26,832 nucleotides of DNA from DATFPQ01 sp035264765 (GCA_035264765.1 DATFPQ010000086.1:1-26832); one strand, 5' to 3'. Shown: positions 14,980 through 22,930, counted from the first letter of the stretch. Notes: generated from the sequence alone by a model not told the origin. Numbers and translations are program-made.

Positions 14980-15143
14980 CTCCTCCACCGTATTGACCGG
15001 CCGCCGCACCTGCCCGTCGAGAACCGCGCCGCCGCACAGCTGCGGACATCCGGTCCCTGCGAGGGCCGTTCCACGCACGGGTCTGGACAGGTCGGGGACG
15101 ACCGCGCGCTTCGACCGACGGAGCACCGGCGCCCCCGGGCGAG

Positions 15144-16100
15144 TCAGACCGGGGTGACGTCGAGCACCTCCGGCCCGGACACCCCGCGCTCGGCCGCGGC
15201 TCGACGGCGGGACGAGGCGCCCGCCCGGACGACGACGGCCAGCCCGGCCAGCAGCAGCGCCGCGCCGGGCAGGGTCGCGGGCGGCGGTGCCTGGCCCCAG
15301 AAGGCCCAGGTCACCAGCGTGGCGCCGGGCACCTCGAGCAGGACGACCAGGGACACCGTTGTGGCTCCCACAGAACGCAGGGCGCGGTTGAACAGCGAGT
15401 GCCCGAGCAGCTGGGCGGTGAGTGTGAGGACGGCGAGCTCGGCCCAGGTGCGCGGTGCGTAGCCGGCCAGCGGCGCACCGCCGAGCAGGCACACCGGCAG
15501 CAGCGCCAAGGCGCAGACCGAATAGGCCACGCTCGTGTAGCCGGCGGTGCTGACCGTGCGCCGTACCGACGCCCCCAGCAGCGTGTACGCCGCGGCCGCG
15601 GCTCCCCCGCCAAGGGCCATCAGGTCGCCAGTGAGCGCCCGCGGCGAGCTGCTCGCGTCGACCCCGGTGATGACCAGCACGCCGGCCACCGAGGTCAGCA
15701 CCCCGGCGACGACAGCAGGCGGCACCCGCCGTCCGCCCAGCCGATCCGCCATCATCGTGAACAGCGGCGCCGTGGTGACCAGTGCGGTGGCGGCCGTGAC
15801 GCTGGTGAGCCGCAGGCTGGGGATCCACAGCCCGAAGTGCACCGCCAGCACCAGTCCGGCAGCCACGGCGCGCGCCAGCACGCGACGCTCTTTGCGGAGC
15901 ATCCGGGCCAGCTCCGCGCGCCGCCGCGTCGCCGCCCAGGGCAGGACCACGGCCGTTCCCAGGGCGTTGCGCCAGAACGCGACGGCGAGCGCCGGGGCCG
16001 CCGTGGCGGCGGCGATGGGCCCGGAGAACGAGATCGCGACCACCCCGACGGCCAGCAGCGCCAGCGTCATGGCGGCGGCGTCGTGGCGGTCCTCGGGCAC
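15144..16100 (-). CDS. EamA/DMT-family exporter
   Basis: About 318 residues with ten hydrophobic helices arranged as two EamA repeats, the drug/metabolite transporter fold. The first repeat has the family motif region FSGPIAAATAAPALAVAFWRNALG; the second begins near LTGDLMALGGGAAAAAYTLLGASVRR and contains TAQLLGHSLFNRALRSVGATTVSLVVLLEVPG. It is expected to export a small metabolite; the substrate cannot be read from sequence. The start is uncertain: GTG 16100 gives the usual short cytoplasmic lead-in before helix one, and GTG 16109 and ATG 16070 are in frame; none has a ribosome-binding site. The C-terminus (after about 295) is Arg/Ala-rich and cytoplasmic. It is divergent from the conserved hypothetical at 16144. 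Confidence 0.9.
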   Translation of the reverse strand: MPEDRHDAAAMTLALLAVGVVAISFSGPIAAATAAPALAVAFWRNALGTAVVLPWAATRRRAELARMLRKERRVLARAVAAGLVLAVHFGLWIPSLRLTSVTAATALVTTAPLFTMMADRLGGRRVPPAVVAGVLTSVAGVLVITGVDASSSPRALTGDLMALGGGAAAAAYTLLGASVRRTVSTAGYTSVAYSVCALALLPVCLLGGAPLAGYAPRTWAELAVLTLTAQLLGHSLFNRALRSVGATTVSLVVLLEVPGATLVTWAFWGQAPPPATLPGAALLLAGLAVVVRAGASSRRRAAAERGVSGPEVLDVTPV

Positions 16101-16143
16101 GGGACGCACTGTGCCAGCGGGTCCGCTGTGGGACGCTGCCGGG

Positions 16144-16761
16144 GTGAGCCAGGGCACCGACGCCAGCGCGGGCGCCGACGTGGGGGCAGGCACGGACGCC
16201 AGAACGGGCACCGCCGCCGACGCGGGCGGCGCTGCCCAGGCCGCGGTGCCGGCGGCGCTGCTCGCCGAGGCGGCCGCCAAGAGCGGGTTGGTCTGGATCC
16301 GCCCCGAGGGGCAGGACCGGTCCTGGCCGGCCTGGCACGTCTGGCACGACGGCGCGGTGGTCGTGGTCAGCGGCCCGGACGAGCAGCAGCTCCCCGAGCT
16401 GACCGGTCCGGTTGAGCTGCTGCTGCGGAGCAAGGACACCGGGCAGCGCCTGCTGCGGGTCCCGGCGGTCGCCGCCGTGCTCGCGGAGGACGACGACCGC
16501 TGGGAGCCGGCGGCGCGGGCGCTCGCGGCCAGCCGGCTGAACGCGACGACCTCACCGGCTCGGCTTCCCGAGCGCTGGCGCGGACGCAACCCGATCACCG
16601 AGCTGCGCGCCGCCGGCGCGGCGCTCGAGGCGCCGGGGAACTACGACGACGGCAGCGGGGCCGCGCCGCCGCAGCCCACGCCGGCCACGACGTCCGGCTG
16701 GCGGCCCTGGCACCTGCGGGGCCGTCGGCGGCGACTTCCCCGCCGTGGGCGCGCGCGGTAG
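16144..16761 (+). CDS. Conserved actinobacterial hypothetical protein
   Basis: 205 residues from GTG 16144, starting 43 bases from the divergent exporter. The first 32 residues are an Ala/Gly/Thr-rich low-complexity leader. The conserved core, about 33-150, includes LVWIRPEGQDRSWPAWHVWHDGAVVVVSG, the motif LLLRSKDTGQRLLRVPAVAAVL and DDRWEPAARALAASRLN. This pattern of strands and the W-H-V-W-H motif recur in uncharacterised actinobacterial proteins that, to my recollection, are often near the MgtE-like gene. A split-barrel (FMN/F420-binding) fold is possible but unproven. The last 20 residues are strongly basic (RGRRRRLPRRGRAR). No signal peptide or membrane helix. Function unknown. Confidence 0.7.
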   Translation: MSQGTDASAGADVGAGTDARTGTAADAGGAAQAAVPAALLAEAAAKSGLVWIRPEGQDRSWPAWHVWHDGAVVVVSGPDEQQLPELTGPVELLLRSKDTGQRLLRVPAVAAVLAEDDDRWEPAARALAASRLNATTSPARLPERWRGRNPITELRAAGAALEAPGNYDDGSGAAPPQPTPATTSGWRPWHLRGRRRRLPRRGRAR

Positions 16762-16779
16762 GCGGTCACGCGCCCGCAC

Positions 16780-16848
16780 GACAGGACCAACGCCCCGAAG
16801 ACCCCGTACTCAGGCAGTAGCCGCGCATCGGTCCTGTCCGTAGGGCGT
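16780..16848 (+). other. Interleaved inverted repeats with pseudoknot topology
   Basis: GACAGGACC (16780-16788) is complementary to GGTCCTGTC (16830-16838), and ACGCCC (16790-16795) to GGGCGT (16843-16848). The order A-B-A'-B' is that of an H-type pseudoknot, with 34 bases between B and A'. A nine-base direct repeat, GGTCACGCG, brackets the element (16764-16772 and 16870-16878). It lies in the gap between the hypothetical gene and the MgtE-like gene. It may act as RNA at the 3' end of the former or as DNA near the promoter of the latter. Confidence 0.4.
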
Positions 16849-16886
16849 GGCGCGCCGCACGCGGCGGCAGGTCACGCGGGCGGCGA

Positions 16887-16892
16887 TAACCT
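16887..16892 (+). promoter_or_regulatory. -10 box of a leaderless promoter for the MgtE-like gene
   Basis: TAACCT stands exactly six bases before GTG 16899, with no ribosome-binding site between. This fits a leaderless message and supports the GTG start. No clear -35 hexamer is present. Confidence 0.45.
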
Positions 16893-16898
16893 GACGCG

Positions 16899-18218
16899 GT
16901 GAGCGGTGCACCCACGCGTGTCTACGTCGCACGGCTGGCCAACCTGGCGGTCTTCGACCCCCAGGGCGACCAGGTCGGCCGGGTGCGCGACGTCGTGGTG
17001 ACCTTCCGCACCGGACGGCTGGCCCCGCTCGCGATCGGCCTGGTCGTGGAGGTGCCCGGGCGGCGCCGGGTGTTCCTGCCGATGTCTCGGGTCACCAGCA
17101 TCGACGGCGGCCAGGTCATCATGACCGGCGTCGTGAACTTGCGCCGGTTCGTCCAGCGCCCCGCCGAGACGCTGGTGCTCGCAGAGCTGCTGGACCGCAC
17201 CGTCTCCATGCGCGACGGCAGCGGCGACGTCGTCGTCGAGGACGTCGCGATCAGCCAACAGCGGACCCGCGACTGGGTGGTGTCGAAGGTCTTCGTGCGC
17301 CGAGTGGTCCCGGCGGCGAAGGGCCTGACCGGGCGGCTGCGCCGGCGCGGCGAGAGCTTCGTCGTGAACACCGACCAGGTGACCGGCCTGTCCCTGGCCC
17401 CGACCGGGCAGGGCGCCGCGAACCTGCTCGCGACCTTCGACTCGCTGAAGAGCGCCGACATCGCCGACCTGGTCCACGAGCTGTCGCCCAAGCGCCGGCT
17501 GGAGGTCGCGGCCGCGCTCGACGACGAGAGGCTCGCCGACGTGCTGGAGGAGCTGCCCGAGGACGACCAGGTCGAGATCCTCACCCACCTGCAGAACGAG
17601 CGCGCCGCCGACGTCCTGGAGGCGATGCAGCCCGACGACGCGGCCGACCTGCTCTCCGAGCTCCCCGCGGACACCGCCGAGCACCTGCTGCAGCTGATGG
17701 AGCCCGAGGAGTCCGAGCCGCTGCGCCGGCTGCTCAGCTACGACGAGAACACGGCGGGCGGTCTGATGACCACCGAGCCGGTGATCCTCGCGCCGGACGC
17801 CACCATCGCCGAGGCGCTTTCCGTCGTCCGCCGCGAGGAGCTCAGCCCCGCCCTGGCCTCCAACGTGTTCGTCTGCCGACCGCCGCTGGAGACCCCGACC
17901 GGCCGGTTCCTGGGCCTGGTGCACATCCAGCGGATGCTGCGCGAGCCACCGCACGGTGCGATCGGCGGCATCGTCGACAAGGACATCGAGCCGCTCCCCC
18001 CGGACGCCACGCTGGAGCAGGTCACGCGGTTCCTGGCCACCTACAACCTGGTCGGCGCTCCGGTGGTCGACGCGGACGGGCACCTGCTCGGAGCGGTGAC
18101 GGTGGACGACGTCCTCGACCACATCCTGCCCGAGGACTGGCGGGAGAACGACGACGAGGAGCAGCAGGAGCAGGGCCCGCACGGGGCCACGGCGGCCGGG
18201 AGCTCCCGTGGCACGTGA
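16899..18218 (+). CDS. PRC-barrel/MgtE-N/CBS protein without the channel domain
   Basis: 439 residues, corresponding to mycobacterial Rv1232c. Two PRC-barrel-like segments come first (about 8-80, VYVARLANLAVFDPQGDQVGRVRDVV; and 90-165). An MgtE intracellular N-domain follows (about 175-280, with the paired helical repeats VHELSPKRRLEVAAAL, LADVLEELPEDDQVEIL, AADLLSELPADTAEHLL). Two CBS motifs complete it (about 290-345 and 360-412, ending VGAPVVDADGHLLGAVTVDDVL). The five-helix MgtE membrane channel is missing, a feature of this actinobacterial group and not a truncation here, since the C-terminus is a normal acidic tail. It may sense Mg or nucleotides and act with the overlapping DUF1003 membrane protein. 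GTG 16899 is preceded by a leaderless -10 box. Confidence 0.9.
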   Translation: MSGAPTRVYVARLANLAVFDPQGDQVGRVRDVVVTFRTGRLAPLAIGLVVEVPGRRRVFLPMSRVTSIDGGQVIMTGVVNLRRFVQRPAETLVLAELLDRTVSMRDGSGDVVVEDVAISQQRTRDWVVSKVFVRRVVPAAKGLTGRLRRRGESFVVNTDQVTGLSLAPTGQGAANLLATFDSLKSADIADLVHELSPKRRLEVAAALDDERLADVLEELPEDDQVEILTHLQNERAADVLEAMQPDDAADLLSELPADTAEHLLQLMEPEESEPLRRLLSYDENTAGGLMTTEPVILAPDATIAEALSVVRREELSPALASNVFVCRPPLETPTGRFLGLVHIQRMLREPPHGAIGGIVDKDIEPLPPDATLEQVTRFLATYNLVGAPVVDADGHLLGAVTVDDVLDHILPEDWRENDDEEQQEQGPHGATAAGSSRGT

Positions 18219-18753
18219 GCCGCGTACCCGCGCGACGCGGCTCGACCAGCCCCGCGAGGCACGCCGCGCGCTGCTGACCCGACCGCAGGTCGACCCCGAG
18301 GCCTTCGGGCGGCTCTCCGAGCGGTTCGCGCGGTTCATGGGGACGGCGAAGTTCCTCGTCTACATGACGGCGTTCATCGCTCTGTGGCTGGCCTGGAACG
18401 TCCTGGTGCCGCCGTCCCTACGGTTCGACCCGTACACCTTCACCTTCCTGACGCTGCTGCTGTCGCTGCAGGCGTCCTATGCCGCGCCGCTCATCCTGCT
18501 GGCCCAGAACCGACAGACCGACCGCGACCGCGTGGTGTCGGAGCAGGACCGGGCGCGCGACGAGCGGGCGCTGGCGGACACCGAGTACCTCACCCGCGAG
18601 GTCGCCTCGCTGCGGATCGCGCTGCGTGACGTCGCGACCCGTGACTTCGTCCGGTCGGAGCTGCGGACCCTGCTGGAGGAGCTCGAGCAGCGGGACCGGC
18701 TAGCAGAGCCGGACGGGGACGAGCTGGACGCCGCGCCGCCGGCGAGCGCCTGA
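18208..18753 (+). CDS. DUF1003 membrane protein
   Basis: 181 residues, corresponding to mycobacterial Rv1231c. Residues 1-40 are basic and cytoplasmic. Two transmembrane helices follow at about 47-68 (AKFLVYMTAFIALWLAWNVL) and 80-100 (FLTLLLSLQASYAAPLILLA), with the family's RFDPYTFTFLTLLLSLQASY and QNRQ(T)DRDR motifs, then a charged coiled coil (about 105-165). Its GTG start at 18208 lies inside the last codons of the MgtE-like gene, overlapping by 11 bases, so the two are translationally coupled and probably form a complex. Function is unknown. Confidence 0.88.
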   Translation: MAREPRTRATRLDQPREARRALLTRPQVDPEAFGRLSERFARFMGTAKFLVYMTAFIALWLAWNVLVPPSLRFDPYTFTFLTLLLSLQASYAAPLILLAQNRQTDRDRVVSEQDRARDERALADTEYLTREVASLRIALRDVATRDFVRSELRTLLEELEQRDRLAEPDGDELDAAPPASA

Positions 18754-18795
18754 GAAACACTTCACCGGAACGGCGGACCTGCCGATACCGAGGCC

Positions 18796-20727
18796 ATGTC
18801 CGGCCGAATGCTGCACGAACAGGGGCTGCACGAGCGCGCCCACCCGCTGCCGCCCGGCGTGGCGTCGGCCGGTCGCGCCGGGCGCCGACGCCTCGGCGAG
18901 GTGCTTCTCGACGAGCAGCTGATCACCGAGGCCGAGCTCGCGCACGCCCTGGAGGTCCAGGGGACGACGGACGGCCCGCGCCGCCGGCTCGGCCAGGTGG
19001 TCGCCGACCTCGGCTACGCGACCGAGCGTGAGGTGGCCGAGGCGCTGGCCCAGCACCTGCGGCTGGAGGCCGTCGACCTGTCCCGGGTGGTCCCCGCGCC
19101 GGACGTCGTGCGGCTGCTCCCGCGGCCGGTCGCGGATCGCACCGGCGTGCTGGTGCTCGACCGGCACGCCTCCGGCGGGCTGGTCGTGGCGACGTCGGAC
19201 CCCACCAACGTGCTGGCGCTGGACGACGTCCGGATGTACACCCGGGCCCCCGAGCTGTTCGTCGTCGTGGCCCCGGCCACCCAGATCAAGGACCATCTCG
19301 CTCGGGCCTGGTCGCTGTCCGAGGACACGTCCGGGGTCAGCATGGTCGCCGAGGAGGTCGACGAGGGGCTGCCGGAGGAGGCGGCGTCCGTCACCGCGAT
19401 CGACGACGCCCCCGTCGTCCGGCTGGTGAACCAGGTCCTGTCCGACGCCGCCCGGCTGCGCGCGTCCGACATCCACATCGAGATGCAGCGGGAGAGCCTG
19501 CGGATCCGGTACCGCGTCGACGGACTGCTACGCGACGTCATGACCGCCCCGCGCCGGATCGGGCCGTCCGTCGTCAGCCGGGTGAAGATCATGTCCGGCC
19601 TCGACATCGCCGAGCGGCGGGTGCCCCAGGACGGCCGGAGCCGGATCGTGGTCGACGGCCAGGCGATCGACACGCGGGTCAGCACGCTGCCGTCCCTGCA
19701 CGGCGAGAAGGTCGTCATCCGGCTGCTGACCCGGGCAGACGACGTCCCGTCACTGTCCTCGCTCGGGTTCGAGCCGCACCAGCTCGAGGTCTTCGAGCGG
19801 GCCCTGGCGGTGCCCCAGGGCCTGGTGCTGATCACCGGACCGACCGGCTCGGGCAAGACCAACACCCTCTACGCCGCGATCCACCAGACGATGACGCCGG
19901 AGAAGAACATCGTCACGCTCGAGGACCCGGTCGAGGTGCAGCTGCCCGGCATCACCCAGGTGCAGGTCAACCCGCGGTCCGGGCTCACCTTCGAGGCCGG
20001 CCTGCGCTCGATCCTGCGCCAGGACCCCGACATCGTGCTGCTCGGCGAGGTCCGCGACGGTCAGACCGCCGAGCTGGCGCTGAAGGCCTCGCTCACCGGG
20101 CACCTCGTGCTCACGACCCTGCACACCAACTCGGCCGTGGCGGCGCTGACCCGCCTGGTCGACATGGGCGTCGAGCCCTTCCTGGTGGCCTCCTCGCTCA
20201 CCGCGGCCGTGGCGCAGCGGCTGGTCCGCAAGCCGTGCGGCTCGTGCGCCGAGGGCTACATCCCGGACGACGGGACGCTGGCGCTGCTCGGGCTGCGGAT
20301 CGACGACATCCTGGACGCCACGCCGCTGCGCGGGGCCGGGTGCCCGGACTGCGGCGGCACCGGGTACCGCGGCCGGACCGCCGTGTACGAGGTGCTCGAG
20401 GTCGACGACGACATGCGCCAGGTGCTCATGGCCTCGGCGACCGAGTCCGCCGTGAGCGCCCAGGCCAGGGCCGTCGGCATGCAGACGCTGCGTGCCTCCG
20501 CGCTGGAGAAGGCCAGGCGCGGGGAGACCACCTTCGAGGAGGCGGTCCGCGTCACGCACGCCGACTCGGCGGCCGGGCACGCCTGCCCGGCGTGCGACCG
20601 CGGCGTCGAGAAGGGCATGCTGCGCTGCCCCTGGTGCGGCACCGGGCTCTCGACCGACCGCTGCGGCCAGTGCGAGCGCCGGCTGGAGCCGGACTGGAAG
20701 GTCTGCCCCTGGTGCGATGCGGGCTGA
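18796..20727 (+). CDS. PilB/GspE-type secretion ATPase with C-terminal double zinc ribbon
   Basis: 643 residues. The N-terminal MshEN/GspE-N domain spans about 30-190 (RLGEVLLDEQLITEAELAHAL). The motor domain follows with Walker A GPTGSGKT (348-355), the Asp box (LEDPVE, 376-381), Walker B IVLLGEVRD (413-421) and the His box TLHTNSA (441-447). The usual GspE zinc site is present as CGSC (481-484) and CPDC (516-519). After the motor ends (about 590), four further CXXC pairs appear: C597/C600, C611/C614, C623/C626 and C637/C640, a double zinc ribbon unusual in this family. The protein should polymerise pilins or pseudopilins, but no platform protein, pilin, PilT or prepilin peptidase is nearby. 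It interrupts the MgtE/DUF1003-to-mrp neighbourhood. ATG 18796 has only a weak GAGG upstream. Confidence 0.9.
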   Translation: MSGRMLHEQGLHERAHPLPPGVASAGRAGRRRLGEVLLDEQLITEAELAHALEVQGTTDGPRRRLGQVVADLGYATEREVAEALAQHLRLEAVDLSRVVPAPDVVRLLPRPVADRTGVLVLDRHASGGLVVATSDPTNVLALDDVRMYTRAPELFVVVAPATQIKDHLARAWSLSEDTSGVSMVAEEVDEGLPEEAASVTAIDDAPVVRLVNQVLSDAARLRASDIHIEMQRESLRIRYRVDGLLRDVMTAPRRIGPSVVSRVKIMSGLDIAERRVPQDGRSRIVVDGQAIDTRVSTLPSLHGEKVVIRLLTRADDVPSLSSLGFEPHQLEVFERALAVPQGLVLITGPTGSGKTNTLYAAIHQTMTPEKNIVTLEDPVEVQLPGITQVQVNPRSGLTFEAGLRSILRQDPDIVLLGEVRDGQTAELALKASLTGHLVLTTLHTNSAVAALTRLVDMGVEPFLVASSLTAAVAQRLVRKPCGSCAEGYIPDDGTLALLGLRIDDILDATPLRGAGCPDCGGTGYRGRTAVYEVLEVDDDMRQVLMASATESAVSAQARAVGMQTLRASALEKARRGETTFEEAVRVTHADSAAGHACPACDRGVEKGMLRCPWCGTGLSTDRCGQCERRLEPDWKVCPWCDAG

Positions 20728-20743
20728 GCCGGCTGGTGGTACG

Positions 20744-21325
20744 TCAGGCCGGCTCGGGTGAGGCCAGCTTCTCGCAGGCCCGCCCCAGCGCCATCAGCTC
20801 CTCCGGGTCCAGCCGGTCCACGACGTAGGTCCCGATGCCACCCAGGTGGGTCGGCGACGCGGCCTTCAGCCGCTCGAACCCCGTGTCGGTCAGCACCGCG
20901 AACACCCCCCGGGCGTCACCGGGGCTGGGCTCGCGGCGTACGTAGCCGGCGGTGACCATCCGGTCGACCAACCGGGTCAAGCCGCTGCGGGAGAGAAGCA
21001 CCGCGTCGGCCAGCTCGGTCATCCGCAGCCGCCCCCCGGCCCAGACCAGCTGCACCAGTACGTCGTACATGGCCAGCGGCAACCGCTGCTCACGCAGCAG
21101 GTCCTCCTCCAGCCGCCGGGTGACCCCGGCGTGAGCTCGGAGGAACGCCCGCCACGCACCGAGCTCCTGCTCAGTTGGTGGACGATGCCCGGACACCGTC
21201 GTCCGGACCTCCGGCTCCCTGCCGAGCGCCAGGCCCGGCTCCATCTCGCGCTGTGTCGCCGGCGCTGTGCCCTCCGGCGCGTCTTCCTGCGTCCCCTGCT
21301 GTGTCCCCTGAGCCACGGGGCCCAT
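20744..21325 (-). CDS. MarR-family transcriptional regulator
   Basis: 193 residues from ATG 21325. The winged-helix core lies at about 60-185: YDVLVQLVWAGGRLRMTELADAVLLSRSGLTRLVDRMVTAGYVRREPSPGDARGVFAVLTDTGFERL, which holds the recognition helix and the wing Asp-Arg pair. The N-terminal 50 residues are low-complexity (GTQQGTQEDAPEG) and probably disordered. ATG 21244 would remove half of them and give a family-typical 166 residues; an in-frame GTG at 21358 also exists. No ribosome-binding site decides between them. It is convergent with the secretion ATPase (16-base gap) and divergent from mrp, so mrp or its own promoter are likely targets. The ligand is unknown. Confidence 0.88.
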   Translation of the reverse strand: MGPVAQGTQQGTQEDAPEGTAPATQREMEPGLALGREPEVRTTVSGHRPPTEQELGAWRAFLRAHAGVTRRLEEDLLREQRLPLAMYDVLVQLVWAGGRLRMTELADAVLLSRSGLTRLVDRMVTAGYVRREPSPGDARGVFAVLTDTGFERLKAASPTHLGGIGTYVVDRLDPEELMALGRACEKLASPEPA

Positions 21326-21383
21326 GCTAGGGCGCGCGGAGCGTCTCGCCCTGGGCACGACTCGGTACTCCGCTGGGACGACC

Positions 21384-21389
21384 TAGTAT
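21384..21389 (+). promoter_or_regulatory. -10 box of a leaderless promoter for mrp
   Basis: TAGTAT, the closest to the TATAAT consensus among these boxes, ends six bases before ATG 21396. There is no ribosome-binding site, so the mrp message is probably leaderless. Confidence 0.5.
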
Positions 21390-21395
21390 CGGTGC

Positions 21396-22529
21396 ATGCC
21401 GCTCCCCACGCTCGACCAGGTCCGCGAGGCGCTCGCCCGGGTCGACGACCCAGAGATCCGCCGGCCCATCACCGAGCTGGGAATGGTCCGCGACGTGTCC
21501 GTCGGCGCGGACGGGCGGGTCGCGGTCACCGTCGACCTGACCACGCCTGGCTGTCCGCTGAAGGAGACCATCACCCGCGACGTCACGCGGGAGGTCGGCC
21601 GGGTGGCCGGCGTGCTCGGCGTCGACGTCTCGATGGGGATCATGGACGAGGCCCAGCGCAAGGCGCTCAAGGAGCAGCTGCGTGGTGGCCAGGCCGAGCG
21701 CGAGGTGCCGTTCGCCCGGCCCGGGTCGCTGACCCGCGTGTACGCCGTGGCGTCCGGAAAGGGCGGCGTCGGCAAGTCCTCGGTCACGGTGAACCTCGCC
21801 GTGGCCATGGCCGCCGACGGTCTGCGCGTAGGCGTCGTGGACGCCGACGTGTACGGCTTCTCGGTGCCCCGCATGCTTGGCGTCTCGCAGCGCCCGACGC
21901 AGGTCGACGACATGATCCTGCCGCCGGTGGCGTACGACGTGAAGGTCATCTCGATCGGGATGTTCCTGCCCAGCAACCAGCCGGTCGTCTGGCGCGGGCC
22001 GATGCTGCACCGCGCCCTGCAACAGTTTCTCTCCGACGTGTTCTGGGGTGACCTGGACGTCCTGCTGCTGGATCTGCCGCCGGGCACCGGAGACATCGCG
22101 ATCTCGGTGGCACAGCTGATCCCCAGCGCCGAGATCCTTGTCGTGACCACGCCGCAGCAGGCGGCCGCCGAGGTCGCCGAGCGGGCGGGCGCGATCGCCC
22201 TGCAGACGCACCAGCAGGTGGTCGGCGTGGTGGAGAACATGTCGTGGCTGGAGCAGCCGGACGGCAGCCGGATGGAGCTGTTCGGCAGCGGCGGCGGCCG
22301 CGCCGTCGCGGATTCTCTCACCCGATCGGTCGGCGCCACCGTGCCGCTGCTGGGTCAGGTGCCGATCGACGTCACGCTGCGCGAGGGCGGCGACTCCGGC
22401 AGCCCGGTGGTTCTGTCCAACCCTGACTCCGCCGCCGCCGTCGCCCTGCGGGGCGTGGCGCGCGGCCTGTCGCGGCGGGCCCGTGGGCTGGCCGGGCGGT
22501 CCCTGGGGCTTACGCCCACCCGGCGCTGA
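21396..22529 (+). CDS. mrp: Mrp/NBP35-family iron-sulfur carrier ATPase
   Basis: 377 residues, the actinobacterial Mrp (ApbC-like, Rv1229c) architecture. A MIP18/DUF59 domain at about 5-85 carries the TPGCPL motif (C53). The P-loop ATPase follows with deviant Walker A GKGGVGKS (121-128), DADVYG (149-154) and DLPPGTGD (226-233). The CXXC pair near residue 285 that binds the bridging cluster in other Mrp proteins is replaced by SWLEQPDG, as in other actinobacterial Mrp, so it is not decay. The C-terminal GLAGRSLGLTPTRR is typical. It is expected to load or transfer Fe-S clusters, perhaps to targets such as WhiB proteins. It is convergent with tatB, 11 bases apart. Confidence 0.94.
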   Translation: MPLPTLDQVREALARVDDPEIRRPITELGMVRDVSVGADGRVAVTVDLTTPGCPLKETITRDVTREVGRVAGVLGVDVSMGIMDEAQRKALKEQLRGGQAEREVPFARPGSLTRVYAVASGKGGVGKSSVTVNLAVAMAADGLRVGVVDADVYGFSVPRMLGVSQRPTQVDDMILPPVAYDVKVISIGMFLPSNQPVVWRGPMLHRALQQFLSDVFWGDLDVLLLDLPPGTGDIAISVAQLIPSAEILVVTTPQQAAAEVAERAGAIALQTHQQVVGVVENMSWLEQPDGSRMELFGSGGGRAVADSLTRSVGATVPLLGQVPIDVTLREGGDSGSPVVLSNPDSAAAVALRGVARGLSRRARGLAGRSLGLTPTRR

Positions 22530-22540
22530 GGGCCCCCGCG

Positions 22541-22930
22541 TCAGGTGGCGTCGTCGTCGTACGGGGACGCTGGCCCCCGGTCCACGGGTCCCCGGTCGGC
22601 GGTGTCGCCCCCCGCGCGGATGTCGTCCGCGCGGGTCGCGCCCGAGGGCTTCCGCTCGCGCGCCGGCGGCTCGTCGTCGTCCTCCAGCAGCGCCTCGCGA
22701 ACGATCCGGCGGGGGTCGTAGCGGCGCGGGTCCAGCGCCTCCCAGTCGACGTCGTCGAACTCCTCGCCCATCTCGGATCGCACCTGCTCGCGGGCGTTGC
22801 GGGCGAAGGACCGGACGTCGCGCACCAGGCGCCCGAGCTCGGCGGCGTACTTGGGCAACCGCTCGGGTCCGATCACCACGATCGCCACGATGAGCAGGAT
22901 GACCAGCTCACCGGGGTTGATGTCGAACAC
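22541..22930 (-). CDS. tatB: Sec-independent protein translocase TatB
   Basis: 129 residues. One N-terminal membrane helix (FDINPGELVILLIVAIVVIG) with the TatA/B hinge GPERLP, then an amphipathic helix (KYAAELGRLVRDVRSFARNA) and a long acidic, disordered tail. The Glu at residue 8 and the size fit TatB rather than TatA. With TatC it binds twin-arginine signal peptides and starts export of folded proteins; tatA and tatC are elsewhere. GTG 22930 has GAGGA seven bases upstream. It follows htrA by 24 bases on the same strand, so sigE-rseA-htrA-tatB reads as one envelope-stress operon, the order known in mycobacteria. Confidence 0.9.
   Translation of the reverse strand: MFDINPGELVILLIVAIVVIGPERLPKYAAELGRLVRDVRSFARNAREQVRSEMGEEFDDVDWEALDPRRYDPRRIVREALLEDDDEPPARERKPSGATRADDIRAGGDTADRGPVDRGPASPYDDDAT

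Noticed and set aside
21396..22529. Loss of the Mrp C-terminal CXXC pair as a sign of inactivation.
   Set aside because: Actinobacterial Mrp proteins generally have a PDG-type sequence at this place; the ATPase motifs are intact.
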